A stretch of DNA of 64,000 nucleotides from Algoriphagus chordae (GTDB lineage: Bacteria > Bacteroidota > Bacteroidia > Cytophagales > Cyclobacteriaceae), in NCBI RefSeq assembly GCF_003254055.1, contig NZ_QKZT01000003.1, positions 273,082 to 337,081 on the forward strand, given 5' to 3'. Shown here piece after piece: positions 26,670-36,645 of the stretch (positions within the stretch are counted from its first letter, which is position 1; each line of letters starts with the position of its first letter). The notes below the pieces were generated by a model that ran no database searches, had not been told where the DNA came from, and saw only the letters and a list, made by a program, of their open reading frames with translations. The translations under genes were made by a program, and so were the position numbers.

Positions 26670-27362
26670 TTGCTTGGGAGTATCAAGTTGCAAGTATATA
26701 GTATCAAGATTTTAGTAGCAGGTGGTAAGTCATAAGTGGAAAGTATTATGTAGAGGTATAAGTAGTAAGACATTGGTAAAGAGAGGCTATTGTGCTGGCC
26801 ACTATAAGCTATAAAACTTGTCAGGCTGAGTAATAAAAATTTAGAATTTACAAAAGAGCGATGGCTGTGTCAGGCTGAGCTAAGTCGAAATGTCAGGCTG
26901 AGCGAAGTCGAAGCCTCATTTAAAGTATATACAATTATTGTCCTCGACTTCGCTACCAATGACAGATTGATTTGAGGACACCAAAAGCTGGTCAGTTCGA
27001 GCGAATTCGAGACTCTCGTCTCTCATGTGCTCAAGGTGACCATGGTTATGGTTCCAAAGAAAATTACTGTCATTTCCTGTTTGTATGTTCGCAGAATATT
27101 TATGACTCGGACTGACACTATTTGGTGTAAAAAATATAATCCGTCATTGGTAGAGAAGTCTAATCCCAGTAGATTTTTGCTCGGTCTAGATAGCTACGGA
27201 ACGATAGGACTGACAAATGTTATTGTTGTTTGATTTTGGAGACTAACCAAAATGTCAGAATAATGAAATGACATCAACTCTTCGGGAATCTCCTAAATCG
27301 TATTTCGTATATCGTAAATAATTCCAATACCCTCATTATTAGTTCCTAATAACACCTTCACT
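26670..27362. repeat. Repeat-rich intergenic region with TGTCAGGCTGAG copies
   Basis: No gene is visible in 693 bases. The word GTCAGGCTGAG occurs near 26820, 26870 and 26892, twice followed by GAAGTCGA or AAGTCGAAA, and an inverted form CTCGACTTCGCTACC with CAATGACAG sits at 26943-26965. The element looks like the short interspersed repeats common in related genomes. Two short frames here have no credible start or domain. Confidence 0.7.
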
Positions 27363-28973
27363 TTACCTAGGATAATTCGCCTGCACAAATGCCTCCGCGT
27401 TATTATAGCAGAAATCATCCACCAAAGCTTCCGTGTCTTCTCTAGACTTGAGATGGGAGAGATGCTTTGCCTTAGGATTTTTGCGGGCTTGTTCGATTTC
27501 AAAAATCAGATTATTGGAAAAAAGCTCAAATTCCAGGACAGTAGGATAGTGGTCAATTGGATCGATTAATCCTTCGAAATCTGTGCCCAAGGTCATACAT
27601 TTCCAGACTTTTGACTTTTCAGCATCTGTGAGATTTGGATTGGCATAAGCTGATTTGGCTATGCCTTCAATATTGTCCCAGAGCAGCTCAATTCCATTGC
27701 GTTTGGATTTTTTATTCTTTTTGGTGATTCCGAGAATTCGCTGATCAAAAGAAAGCCCGAAGAGCCCGTCGGTCTTCACAATCATTTCTATATCCTCTTC
27801 ACAGGCATTGATGTTCCAAGCATTGAATTTCTTGCTTTCATCTGTGAAATCGTCTTTCTCCTTATCGAAGCAGTCTATATGATCCTGCAAGGTTTTGACC
27901 CCTGAAAATCCACAATGAGAAGCAATGACAGGGATTTTATCGCCTTTGGCAAGACAAGGACGGATAATCTGGTCGTAATATTCCTGTCGGCCACAAGCAC
28001 TCATATGCTTGACATCGATGAGGATTCGGTAACCTAGCTTAGGGTCCTTTTGAAGATTATTGTCCAAGCCCAATAACTCTAACACAATCCTTTTTCCAAA
28101 ATCAGAAAAGCCTTCATTCATATTATGAATCTGATTCAATAGTATTTTGCCTTTGTCGGGAATAGAGTGCGCGTGTCCGCAGAGGTTATTGTTGAAGTGA
28201 TGGGAAAAAGTCATGAAGAACACAGGAACTTGCCAGTCATTTTTGATCTCCTGAATTCGCTTGGAAATTTCAGTAATTGAGATTTTTCCCTTTTCCAATA
28301 GGTCTGTTCCCAGAGCATGCGATCCTTCGATGGTTAGGATCATCGTAATCTCATTGTCATTTTGCAGGGATTCTTCCAAGGAGTTTTTGGACTCAGGAAT
28401 CAAATAGCGGGCATTTTCAGCCCAGAGTTCCTTTCTGAATTTGGTTCTCCTCTTTTTCTCATTTTCAAAAATCCTCCTGATCACCCCTGAAGTGTGTATT
28501 TTATTGCAATCAATTGTTTTTCCTGAGTCCATAAGGACAAACTCAAACTCCCTATACAATGACTCCCAGTAATCGTAATTTCTCGATTGAACATAGTCGA
28601 CGGTCTGTTTGGGAATGCGCATATAAAATGTCTGAATCAGATCCCGAAGCGGCAATTTGTGATGCGTGCTGACGCCAACTGCTATATTCAGTAAATCAAC
28701 TGAATTGATTTTGTCTAAGCCCAGAACAAATTGTCTTTCAAGCGGATATAAGGAATTGAATGTGAGTCGCACGTTACCATTCCAGGCTTTTACCAGATCA
28801 CACTGGCTGTAAGATGCGCCCATTTTGCCCTTGACATAACCTGCTCTATTGGAAGAAATAACCGTCCAAGGACTGAATTCATCCTTTTTTTCAAAAGCTT
28901 CTCTTTTCTCCTGCATATGCAGATGTGCCCGCATGTGATTGTGACAATGTAAATCTGAAAACTTCCTAGCCAT
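27363..28973 (-). CDS. Amidohydrolase / membrane dipeptidase (M19)-like metallohydrolase
   Basis: The 536-residue protein starts with a metal-binding motif FSDLHCHNHMRAHLHM. It has TIEGSHALG, FMTFSHHFNNNLCGHAHSI with histidines, a catalytic-type VIASHCGFSGV, and LGTDFEGLIDP near the C-terminus. This order fits the M19 renal-dipeptidase-like TIM-barrel fold, with a metal-binding His/Asp set. It lacks an N-terminal signal peptide, so it is probably cytoplasmic. The length exceeds that of typical dipeptidases (about 350-400), with a large insertion or extra N-terminal part. The substrate is unknown. Confidence 0.7.
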   Translation of the reverse strand: MARKFSDLHCHNHMRAHLHMQEKREAFEKKDEFSPWTVISSNRAGYVKGKMGASYSQCDLVKAWNGNVRLTFNSLYPLERQFVLGLDKINSVDLLNIAVGVSTHHKLPLRDLIQTFYMRIPKQTVDYVQSRNYDYWESLYREFEFVLMDSGKTIDCNKIHTSGVIRRIFENEKKRRTKFRKELWAENARYLIPESKNSLEESLQNDNEITMILTIEGSHALGTDLLEKGKISITEISKRIQEIKNDWQVPVFFMTFSHHFNNNLCGHAHSIPDKGKILLNQIHNMNEGFSDFGKRIVLELLGLDNNLQKDPKLGYRILIDVKHMSACGRQEYYDQIIRPCLAKGDKIPVIASHCGFSGVKTLQDHIDCFDKEKDDFTDESKKFNAWNINACEEDIEMIVKTDGLFGLSFDQRILGITKKNKKSKRNGIELLWDNIEGIAKSAYANPNLTDAEKSKVWKCMTLGTDFEGLIDPIDHYPTVLEFELFSNNLIFEIEQARKNPKAKHLSHLKSREDTEALVDDFCYNNAEAFVQANYPR

Positions 28974-29193
28974 GGTCTAAAAATTTAAGAAAAACGAAAT
29001 AGAACTTCCCCTTAATTTCCTGATTATTAGGATAAAATGCAATTAGTCTGCTCGTTGAAGTCTTAATTTCTATCTTGATATAAGATTATCAAATTGAGAA
29101 TTTTTATAAACGAGCTAGAGAGAGTAAGATGCAATTCGCATTTTTAGGGAATCAAGCTTAATCAAACCCGAGACAATCAAAAGCTAATAAGCC

Positions 29194-30669
29194 ATGTATA
29201 AAAGAAGAGACTTTATCAAGACACTGGGACTTACTTCGGTAGGATATTTTGGAATTCAGGAATCACTTTTTGCTAAACCACAGAATATAGCAGAGCCGCA
29301 GACCTTCAAATCTATTAAAGTTCGTGGCAGAGTAAAGGTAGGAGGCCAAGGCATTCACCGAGTTGCCGTTTCAGATGGTCGATCTGTTGTGTTGACCAAC
29401 TCATCTGGGGAATTTGATTTGCTTACAGGTTCGGATCGTGAGTTTGTGTTTATCTCTATTCCATCGGGTTATGAGATTAAAAAGCTGGCAAATGGCTCAG
29501 CTGATTTTTTCCAAAGAATAGATAAAAGCAAGTCGGAGCAGAACATGGGTTTTGATCTGAAAAAGTCTGGATCAAGTGACGAAAATCATCATTTCCTTTT
29601 GCTTTCGGATACGCAAATCCAGAATGACTACGAAGCCAATCAGCTGCTCACAGTGGCTGCTCCAGATGTACAGCAGACGATCAAAGCCCTGAATGATCCC
29701 AATCTCTTTGGGATAGGCTGTGGGGATTTGGTGTTCGATCATTTGGAGCTTTTCAAGGATTACAAACAGAGTGTTCAGATGTACGATACGCCGTTTTTCC
29801 AAGTAATCGGAAATCATGACATGGATTTGGGAGTCAGATCAGATGCTTTAAGCAATCAGACTTTTAGTAGTCACTTTGGACCGACCTATTACTCCTGGAA
29901 TAGAGGAGAAGTGCATTACGTGGTCTTAGACGATGTTTTTTACATAGGAAGCAAATACATCGGCTACATTGGTGAAGAACAATTGGCTTGGCTAGAGCAG
30001 GATTTGGCACAGGTAGAGAAAGGCAAAACAGTCGTTGTTTCGCTTCACATTCCGACTTATACCGGCGCTGTTACTCGTTATCCAGATCGAGATACAATTG
30101 GTGGCACGGTGAGCAATCGAGATCATTTGTACAAACTTTTGGAAGGCTACAATGCTCATTTACTTTCCGGTCATACGCATTTCAACGATAACATGATCAT
30201 GGGTCATGTTTATGAGCATTGCCATGGAACGGTCTGCGGAGCTTGGTGGTCAGGGCCGATTTGCTTTGATGGTACACCGAGCGGTTACGCGGTCTATGAG
30301 GCTCGGGGATCAGAATTGAAATGGCAGTATAAGGGGACTGGATTAGATATCAATGAGCAGTTTAGAGTTTATGATACCGGATATCATCCAGATTTCCCTG
30401 CGCATATGAGTCTCAATTGCTGGAATTATGATCCGGCCTGGGAAATCAGCTGGTTTGAAAATGGAATGAAAAAGGGCTCTCCGGAGAAAATAGTAGCAAA
30501 AGATCCCTGGAGTATGGAGCTGCATACTGGTCCTGCTTTGCCAAAGAGAAGAGAATGGGTAGAGCCTCAGTTGAACGATCACATGTTCTTTTTTAAGCCG
30601 GAGTCAAAAGATGATCTTGTCGTAGAGGTGAAGGATAGGTTTGGGAATGTTTATACGAAAAAAGTGTAG
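29194..30669 (+). CDS. Calcineurin-like metallophosphoesterase with Ig-like N- and C-terminal domains
   Basis: The 491-residue protein has an N-terminal Tat-like start (YKRRDFIKTLGLTS) that suggests export. A carboxypeptidase-regulatory-type Ig domain (GRVKVGGQGIHRVAVSDG) spans about 40-105. The metallophosphatase core follows, with LLSDTQIQND, GCGDLVFD, IGNHDMD (about 206), SLHIPTY and SGHTHF, giving the two-metal center. A C-terminal β-domain closes it. Such proteins are common in Bacteroidota; the substrate is unknown. Confidence 0.85.
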   Translation: MYKRRDFIKTLGLTSVGYFGIQESLFAKPQNIAEPQTFKSIKVRGRVKVGGQGIHRVAVSDGRSVVLTNSSGEFDLLTGSDREFVFISIPSGYEIKKLANGSADFFQRIDKSKSEQNMGFDLKKSGSSDENHHFLLLSDTQIQNDYEANQLLTVAAPDVQQTIKALNDPNLFGIGCGDLVFDHLELFKDYKQSVQMYDTPFFQVIGNHDMDLGVRSDALSNQTFSSHFGPTYYSWNRGEVHYVVLDDVFYIGSKYIGYIGEEQLAWLEQDLAQVEKGKTVVVSLHIPTYTGAVTRYPDRDTIGGTVSNRDHLYKLLEGYNAHLLSGHTHFNDNMIMGHVYEHCHGTVCGAWWSGPICFDGTPSGYAVYEARGSELKWQYKGTGLDINEQFRVYDTGYHPDFPAHMSLNCWNYDPAWEISWFENGMKKGSPEKIVAKDPWSMELHTGPALPKRREWVEPQLNDHMFFFKPESKDDLVVEVKDRFGNVYTKKV

Positions 30670-30808
30670 TCAACATTTAAACGTGCATGCAGGTTCTAAG
30701 CATAGGAATTAGTTTTTTACGACTTTTCTAGGTAAGAATATTTCTATATGACAGATTTTACCTTGAACTTAGGAGACTTGGGTTCTATAAAACCGATTCA
30801 TCAAAACT

Positions 30809-32197
30809 ATGCAGAAAGACAATACCTTACAGCAAGGCAGCTTAATCAACACACTTTTTTCAATTGCTTGGCCGATCATCATGGCCAACATATTGCAAAC
30901 GGCCTATCAGCTGATAGATACATTTTGGCTGGGTCGATTGGGTGCAAATGCTGTGGCTGCTGTGAGTATCAGTTTTCCGATTTTGTTTCTCGTTCTTTCG
31001 CTAGGCGCTGGATTGACACTTGCCGGGACCGTAATTATCTCTCAGTACAAAGGAGCTAATAATCAGAAAATGATTGATTTCAGCGCCTCTCAGACGGTGC
31101 TTATCATTTTCTTCATATCTATTTTCTTGGCCATTTTAGGCTATTTTTCAGCATCTCCACTGATGAATTTGGTAGGGGCTGGGCCAGAGATCCTAGCGGA
31201 TTCTGTTACATATTTCAAAGTTTCATCTTGGGGATTTGTATTCCTGTTTATGTTTTTTGTTTTTCAGTCCCTTATGCGTGGTATAGGTAATGTACTATTG
31301 CCTATGTACATCGTGCTAGGCACTGTGCTTTTAAATCTATTCCTTGATCCCATATTTATTTTTGGCTTTGGTTCTATTCCTGGCTATGGAGTAGCAGGCG
31401 CTGCGATTGCCAGCGTAATTACCCAGGGACTTTCTGCACTAGTAGGTATGATTATCCTTTTCAGAGGAAAGCGTGGAATTAGAATTCGCTTAGCTCATAT
31501 GAAACCTCAGTTTAAGTGGGTGAAGCGAATGTTTCAACTGGGAATTCCTGCTAGTTTGGAGCAGTCCTCTCGTGCTGCAGCAATGACCGTTATGGTGATG
31601 TTGGTAACGAGTTTTGGCTCTGAGGTGGTGGCTGCCTACGGAATAGGGGCTAGAATTCTAAGTTTGGTAATTGTACCTGCTTTAGGACTTGCTATTGCTA
31701 CCACTACCTTGGTGGGTCAACAGGTGGGAGCTGGAAATATAAAGGGAGCTGAAAAAGTTGGGGATTTGAGTGTGAAGATTGCATTCTTTGGACTCACTGG
31801 AGTTGGACTTATGCTCTTTGTTTTTGCGGAGCATTTGACTGCTTTTTTCGTACCAAATGATCCTCAGGTAATCAAAGATGGAGCACAATTTATCCGTATA
31901 ATGGCCCCTAGTTTTGGTTTACTAGGAGTTCAGCAAGTCCTCAATGGATTGTTTAACGGTACTCGATTTACACAGGCTTCCCTTTTGATTTCTGTCTTTA
32001 GCTTATGGATGGTGCGATTTCCTCTGGCATTTGTGATGTCTCAGCGAACAGATCTAGCCTTCGAAGGGATATGGTGGGCATTTCCATTGTCCAATTTGGT
32101 CGCCGCATTGGTGGCATTTATTTATTACAAAACGGGATATTGGAAAATTCGAACGCTTAGGCACAGAGGGGATTGGTTGGGAGCAAAGACGAGCTAG
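30809..32197 (+). CDS. MATE-family multidrug / organic cation efflux transporter
   Basis: The 462-residue protein is a twelve-helix MATE transporter. It has the family features FWLGRLGANAVAAVS in the first helix pair, VLGTVLLNLFLDPIFIFGF, and the second-half counterpart GIGARILSLVIVPALGLAIATTTLVGQQ. It exports cationic compounds in exchange for Na+ or H+. Another MATE gene lies 1.1 kb downstream with a sugar-phosphate isomerase between. A plus-strand frame that overlaps the start (30748-31059) is a shadow of this gene. Confidence 0.92.
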   Translation: MQKDNTLQQGSLINTLFSIAWPIIMANILQTAYQLIDTFWLGRLGANAVAAVSISFPILFLVLSLGAGLTLAGTVIISQYKGANNQKMIDFSASQTVLIIFFISIFLAILGYFSASPLMNLVGAGPEILADSVTYFKVSSWGFVFLFMFFVFQSLMRGIGNVLLPMYIVLGTVLLNLFLDPIFIFGFGSIPGYGVAGAAIASVITQGLSALVGMIILFRGKRGIRIRLAHMKPQFKWVKRMFQLGIPASLEQSSRAAAMTVMVMLVTSFGSEVVAAYGIGARILSLVIVPALGLAIATTTLVGQQVGAGNIKGAEKVGDLSVKIAFFGLTGVGLMLFVFAEHLTAFFVPNDPQVIKDGAQFIRIMAPSFGLLGVQQVLNGLFNGTRFTQASLLISVFSLWMVRFPLAFVMSQRTDLAFEGIWWAFPLSNLVAALVAFIYYKTGYWKIRTLRHRGDWLGAKTS

Positions 32198-32243
32198 CTT
32201 AATTAGTTTTAGAAATTGAATTTCACTTTTAATATTCATTCAA

Positions 32244-32957
32244 ATGAAAATACACAACTGCAAAGATTATGAGGTGATGTCACAACTCGGGGCAGAGCTA
32301 GTTCATGCTGAGATAGAGATCAAACCTGACTTGCTATTTTGCGCAGCAAGCGGAAATTCGCCTGCTGGTTTGTATGAGTTGATGGCAGAGAAACACGCTG
32401 ATTCACATGGCTTTTTTGATTGGATGAAAGTGATCAAACTCGACGAATGGGTAGGTTTGAGTAAGGATTCGACCTTCAGTTCCGAGTACGATATTCAAGA
32501 AAAGCTTCTCAAAAAATTGCACATAGGAAGCGATCGATACATTTCATTCGAAGTAGAAGCGCTGGATCCAGAATCGGAATGTGATAGAATTCAGGATGAA
32601 ATAATCGATCATGATGGATTGGATATCTGTATTCTGGGAATTGGGATCAATGGGCATATAGCTTTGAATGAACCCGCAGAATTTCTCCAGCCCAATTGCC
32701 ATGTAGCGGATTTGCATCCTGTAACTCTCTCAAGTGGAATGATTGAGAAAGTTGGAATACCACTTAAGCAGGGGATGACGATGGGTATTGGTAATATCAT
32801 GAATTCAAAAATGATCATCCTTTTCGTCACTGGAAAAGGTAAAAAACCAGCCTTGGATCTATTCTTGGAAGGGAAAATAAGGACTGATCTGCCAGCTTCC
32901 TTTCTTTGGCTCCACCCTAATGTACATGTGATCGTGGATAAGAAAACGGTGCATTGA
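32244..32957 (+). CDS. Glucosamine / galactosamine-6-phosphate deaminase-isomerase family protein
   Basis: The 237-residue protein has the family motif KLDEWVGL at about residue 67 and the sugar-phosphate binding GIGINGHIALNEP at about 133. It is about 30 residues shorter than typical NagB and lacks the allosteric part, closer in size to galactosamine-6-phosphate isomerase. It would feed amino sugars into glycolysis. The first gene upstream and the gene after the next gap are both MATE pumps; no amino-sugar uptake gene is beside it. Confidence 0.75.
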   Translation: MKIHNCKDYEVMSQLGAELVHAEIEIKPDLLFCAASGNSPAGLYELMAEKHADSHGFFDWMKVIKLDEWVGLSKDSTFSSEYDIQEKLLKKLHIGSDRYISFEVEALDPESECDRIQDEIIDHDGLDICILGIGINGHIALNEPAEFLQPNCHVADLHPVTLSSGMIEKVGIPLKQGMTMGIGNIMNSKMIILFVTGKGKKPALDLFLEGKIRTDLPASFLWLHPNVHVIVDKKTVH

Positions 32958-33274
32958 GAGATTATTACAATAGTTTGATGGGAATGGTTAAAAAGCCTCG
33001 GCAAGCTTGGTGGCCTGATTATGTTTTGAAATTCCCGCTACTCCCTAACCTATATATGATCTTCGGGGGGCGAGCCTGGCGAGACCAATTTGGAGATAAT
33101 GTGCCCTAGCATAATACCGAATGTATAGAAATGAATATAGGAAGACGGAAGACCGAGGTAAAAGACGACAAAAAGTGTCTGTTACACGTCTGGTAACTCT
33201 ATAATAACAAGGGGAGCTTTTTGGTCATCAGAAAATTGCTTTTCTTACGTGCTTCATAATTTTTCTTATCAGCA
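32958..33274. other. Intergenic region without a visible gene
   Basis: No coding frame of interest. A GAAGACGGAAGACCGAGG word at about 33142 resembles GAAGACCGAAGACCGAAA at 37149, another low-complexity repeat of this genome. Confidence 0.4.
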
Positions 33275-34654
33275 ATGACTTGGCAATTAATCAAAGATGC
33301 CCTGCGAGGCAAAGAGCAGGATTTTACTAGCCTCTCACTTAAAACAGCCATTTTCGTACTAGCCATTCCCATGATCCTAGAGATGATGATGGAATCGGCA
33401 TTTGCTGTCGTGGATATCTTCTTTGTGGCCAAATTGGGAGAGCATGCCATCGCTACCGTCGGGCTAACTGAATCGGTGGTTGTACTTGTTTATGCCATGG
33501 GTTTTGGGATTAGTATGGCGGCCACGGCATTGATTTCAAGGAGATTTGGTGAAAAGGAATATAAAGAAGCTGGAGCTGCGGCTTTTCAACTGCTCATCGT
33601 AGGTGGAGCTATATCAATTGTTCTAGGGATTCTGGGCTGGACTTTCGCCCCGGATATCTTGGGATTGATGGGAGCAGAGGCTCAGGTTATTGAAACTGGC
33701 GTCAGCTATACCCGGATTATTTTTGCGGGTAATACGGCCATCATGCTGCTGTTTTTGCTCAATGGAGCTTTTCGAGGAGCAGGACAGGCGCATCATGCGA
33801 TGAGATCTCTTTGGATCGCCAATGGATTGAATATGATTTTGGATCCGATTCTGATTTTTGGGATTGGAAATTTAGAAGGCTTTGGGCTGGAAGGAGCTGC
33901 GATAGCTACCACTTTTGGTAGAGGTGTTGGTGTAGTGTATCAGTTATATCACCTGTTCAACGGGAAGCATAAGCTGAAAATTCTGAGAGAAAACATTGTT
34001 ATTTCTTGGGCAATCATCAAAAAAATAATGGAAATCGCAGCTGGAGGAATGGGGCAGTTTCTGATTGATTCGGTTTCTTGGATTGCACTTACACGTATGA
34101 ATGCAGAGTTTGGATCCGCTTCTTTGGCTGGTTTTACGATTGCGTTTAGAATATTGATATTCACTCTTTTACCAGCTTGGGGTTTATCTGGTGCTGCATC
34201 TACTTTGGTAGGGCAGAACCTAGGAGCAAAGCAGCCCGATCGGGCTGAAAAGGCTGTTTGGATTACTACCAGATATACCGTGATCTTTATGGCTTCCGTG
34301 ACGGGTATTTATATTCTGTTCAACCAGGAACTGGCTGGATTCTTTACCGATATCCCGGAAGTTCAGTCCGTAGCTGCACAGGGATTATGGGTGGTGGCAT
34401 TGGGTTATGTTTTCTTTGCGGTAGGGATGGTTTTGACTCAGGCTTTCAATGGTGCTGGAGATACCAAAACTCCAGCTTGGATTAATATCGGAGTGCTTTG
34501 GTTTATCGAGATTCCACTGGCTTATGTCTTGGCGTTTACCTTTGGTTTGGCTCATTTGGGGATTTTCATTTCCATCGCTTTCAGTCATAGTTTTCATTCT
34601 TTGGTTTCTCTGTATTTCTTCAGAAAAGGCAAATGGAAGCTTATGGAGGTTTGA
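33275..34654 (+). CDS. MATE-family efflux transporter
   Basis: A second MATE protein, 459 residues, with VDIFFVAKLGEHAIATVG in the first helix pair, GNTAIMLLFLLNGAFRGAGQAHHAMRSLW typical of the family, WIANGLNMILDPILIFGIG, and WGLSGAASTLVGQNLGAKQPDRAEK in the second half. It diverges clearly from the gene at 30.8 kb, so they are not recent duplicates. The substrate is unknown. Confidence 0.92.
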   Translation: MTWQLIKDALRGKEQDFTSLSLKTAIFVLAIPMILEMMMESAFAVVDIFFVAKLGEHAIATVGLTESVVVLVYAMGFGISMAATALISRRFGEKEYKEAGAAAFQLLIVGGAISIVLGILGWTFAPDILGLMGAEAQVIETGVSYTRIIFAGNTAIMLLFLLNGAFRGAGQAHHAMRSLWIANGLNMILDPILIFGIGNLEGFGLEGAAIATTFGRGVGVVYQLYHLFNGKHKLKILRENIVISWAIIKKIMEIAAGGMGQFLIDSVSWIALTRMNAEFGSASLAGFTIAFRILIFTLLPAWGLSGAASTLVGQNLGAKQPDRAEKAVWITTRYTVIFMASVTGIYILFNQELAGFFTDIPEVQSVAAQGLWVVALGYVFFAVGMVLTQAFNGAGDTKTPAWINIGVLWFIEIPLAYVLAFTFGLAHLGIFISIAFSHSFHSLVSLYFFRKGKWKLMEV

Positions 34655-34716
34655 GGTGTTGTTTTTATAGCACTTCAATTTAAGTATATTAAATACTTGT
34701 AAATGATTGGATTATC

Positions 34717-35004
34717 ATGGATTTCAGGGAAGCTATAATTTTAGATAAGTTGGTGGAAACTCTGAACGCTGCAGGACTGTCCCTTATTCCTGAAAGAGGA
34801 GTACTATTAGATCGAATTAGGATTCGAATGGAGGAAACACCCCTGAACCAAACCAAAAAGGAAGATACTAATGACCGAGAATTCACTTCGCCAGTTTGTT
34901 TCGCTGCTAGCGAGGAGGTTCAGGCAGATTACCAAAATGAAAATTATGATTTGAAGCAAATCGATGAATATATTGATCGATTGATTTTGGGTGAAGAAGC
35001 ATAG
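34717..35004 (+). CDS. Small protein of unknown function before the repeat array
   Basis: A 95-residue protein, mostly helical and charged, with no signal or membrane segment. It has an N-terminal stretch LDKLVETLNAAGLSLIPERGVLL and a C-terminal one DLKQIDEYIDRLILGE. I do not recognise a family. It ends about 35 bases before the tandem array, but nothing in the sequence links the two. Confidence 0.5.
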   Translation: MDFREAIILDKLVETLNAAGLSLIPERGVLLDRIRIRMEETPLNQTKKEDTNDREFTSPVCFAASEEVQADYQNENYDLKQIDEYIDRLILGEEA

Positions 35005-35034
35005 TGTTTCTTGATCAAGCTTTGCCGCAAACCT

Positions 35035-36575
35035 GCATACCGACGGCAAGTCATTGTAGATAAATTTTGCTGATTAAGTCGCAGAATATTTTGTCCTAGC
35101 GGGACAACTGGTCTGTAGCTGTGAGGAATAGATGTTCGTTCCCTCGTTCCATCTGAACGAATGGTGATTTACTTTCACGAGTCGTTCCTACGGAACGAGG
35201 GTCTTTTTTAATTCTGTTTTGCTACAAACCAGACATTCCTACGGAATGAAACGAGTATTGATTTAGGGTATGCTTAGTACCTTGATTATTGAATTTGATC
35301 ATTGACTATTGAAAATTTATTCTTCAAGTTTTCCAGCTAAGCTTTGTACCGATGGCAATTAATCGGAGGTAAATTTTGCTGATTAAGTCGCAGAATATTT
35401 TGTCCTAGCGGGACAACTGGTCTGTAGCTGTGAGGAATAGATGTTCGTTCCCTCGTTCCCTCGGAACGAATGGTGATTTGTTTTCAGGAGTCGTTCCTAC
35501 GGAACGAGGGGTCTTTTTTAATTCTGTTTTGCTACAAACCAGACGTTCCTACGGACCGTAACGGGTATTAATATAGGGCGAGATTTTCTACCATGATTAT
35601 TGAGTTTGATCATTGACTATTGAAAATTTATTCTTCAAGTTTTCCTGCATATCGACGGCAAGCCATTGTAGGTTAATATTGCTGATTAAGTCGTAGAATG
35701 TTTTGTCCCAGCGGGACAATTGGTCTGTAGCTGTCAGGAATAGATGTTCGTTCCCTCGTTCCATAGGAACGAATGGTGATTTACTTTCACGAGTCGTTCC
35801 CTCGGAACGAGGGGGATTTATATATTCTTTTGTGCTACAAACCAGACGTTCATACGGCACGTAAAGTCAATTTATTTAGGGTAGTCTTTCTTCCTAGATT
35901 GTTGAATTTGATCATTGACTATTGAAAATTTATTCTTCACGCTTTCCTGCATACGGACGGCAAGTCATTGTAGATAAATTTAGCTGAGTAAGTCGTAGAA
36001 TATTTTGTCCTAGCGGGACAACTGGTCTGTAGCTGTGAGGAATAGATGTTCGTTCCCTCGTTCCATCGGAACGAATGGTGATTTACTTTCACGAGACGTT
36101 CCTACGGAACGAGGGGGATTTATAAATTCTTTTGTGCTACAAACCAGACGTTCCTATGGAACGTAACGGGTATTGATTTAGGGTGTGCTTAGTACCTTGA
36201 TTATTGAATTTGATCATTGACTATTGAAAATTTATTCTTCAAGTTTTCCTGCATACCGACGGCAAGTCATTGTAGATAAATTTTGCTGAGTAAGTCGTAG
36301 AATATTTTGTCCCAGCGGGACATCTGGTTTGTAGCTGTGAGGAGTAAATGTTCGTTCCCTCGTTCCATAGGAACGAATGGTGATTTACTTTCACGAGTCG
36401 TTCCTACGGAACGAGGATTCTTTTTTAATTCTGTTTTGATACAAACCAGACGTTCCTACGGAACGAAATTGCAATTTATTTAGGGTATGCCTTCTACCTT
36501 GAACATTGAATTTGATCATTGAATATTGAAAATTTCTTGCTTTTCATCAGACTTGCATGTCAACGGCATGTCTTC
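35035..36575. repeat. Tandem array of five ~303-bp palindrome-rich units plus a partial sixth
   Basis: Anchor GACGGCA-type words sit at 35042, 35351, 35654, 35956, 36258 and (partial unit) 36562, so the spacing is 309, 303, 302, 302 and 304. Each unit has TTTGTCC-NAGC-GGGACA hairpins, three CGTTCC-N3-GGAACG hairpins, a CTGGTYTGTAGC arm and its inverted CTACAAACCAG, and an AT-rich tail. The region has no credible gene; a minus-strand frame at 35597-35860 is repeat sequence only. Confidence 0.92.
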
Positions 36576-36645
36576 TTAGATCAGCGGGAAATTTATTGAA
36601 CATTGATTATCTTATAGAAAATATCTAATGCTAACCCAAAACACT

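Noticed and set aside
30748..31059. Plus-strand frame of 103 codons overlapping the MATE start
   Set aside because: It is in another frame of the real transporter gene and rich in unusual residues.
35597..35860. Minus-strand open frame of 87 codons inside the tandem array
   Set aside because: It consists only of repeat sequence, appears just where one repeat unit lacks stops, and shows no domain or start context.
35035..36575. CRISPR array
   Set aside because: The units are about 303 bp and almost identical, without short repeats separated by unique spacers, and no cas gene is near.
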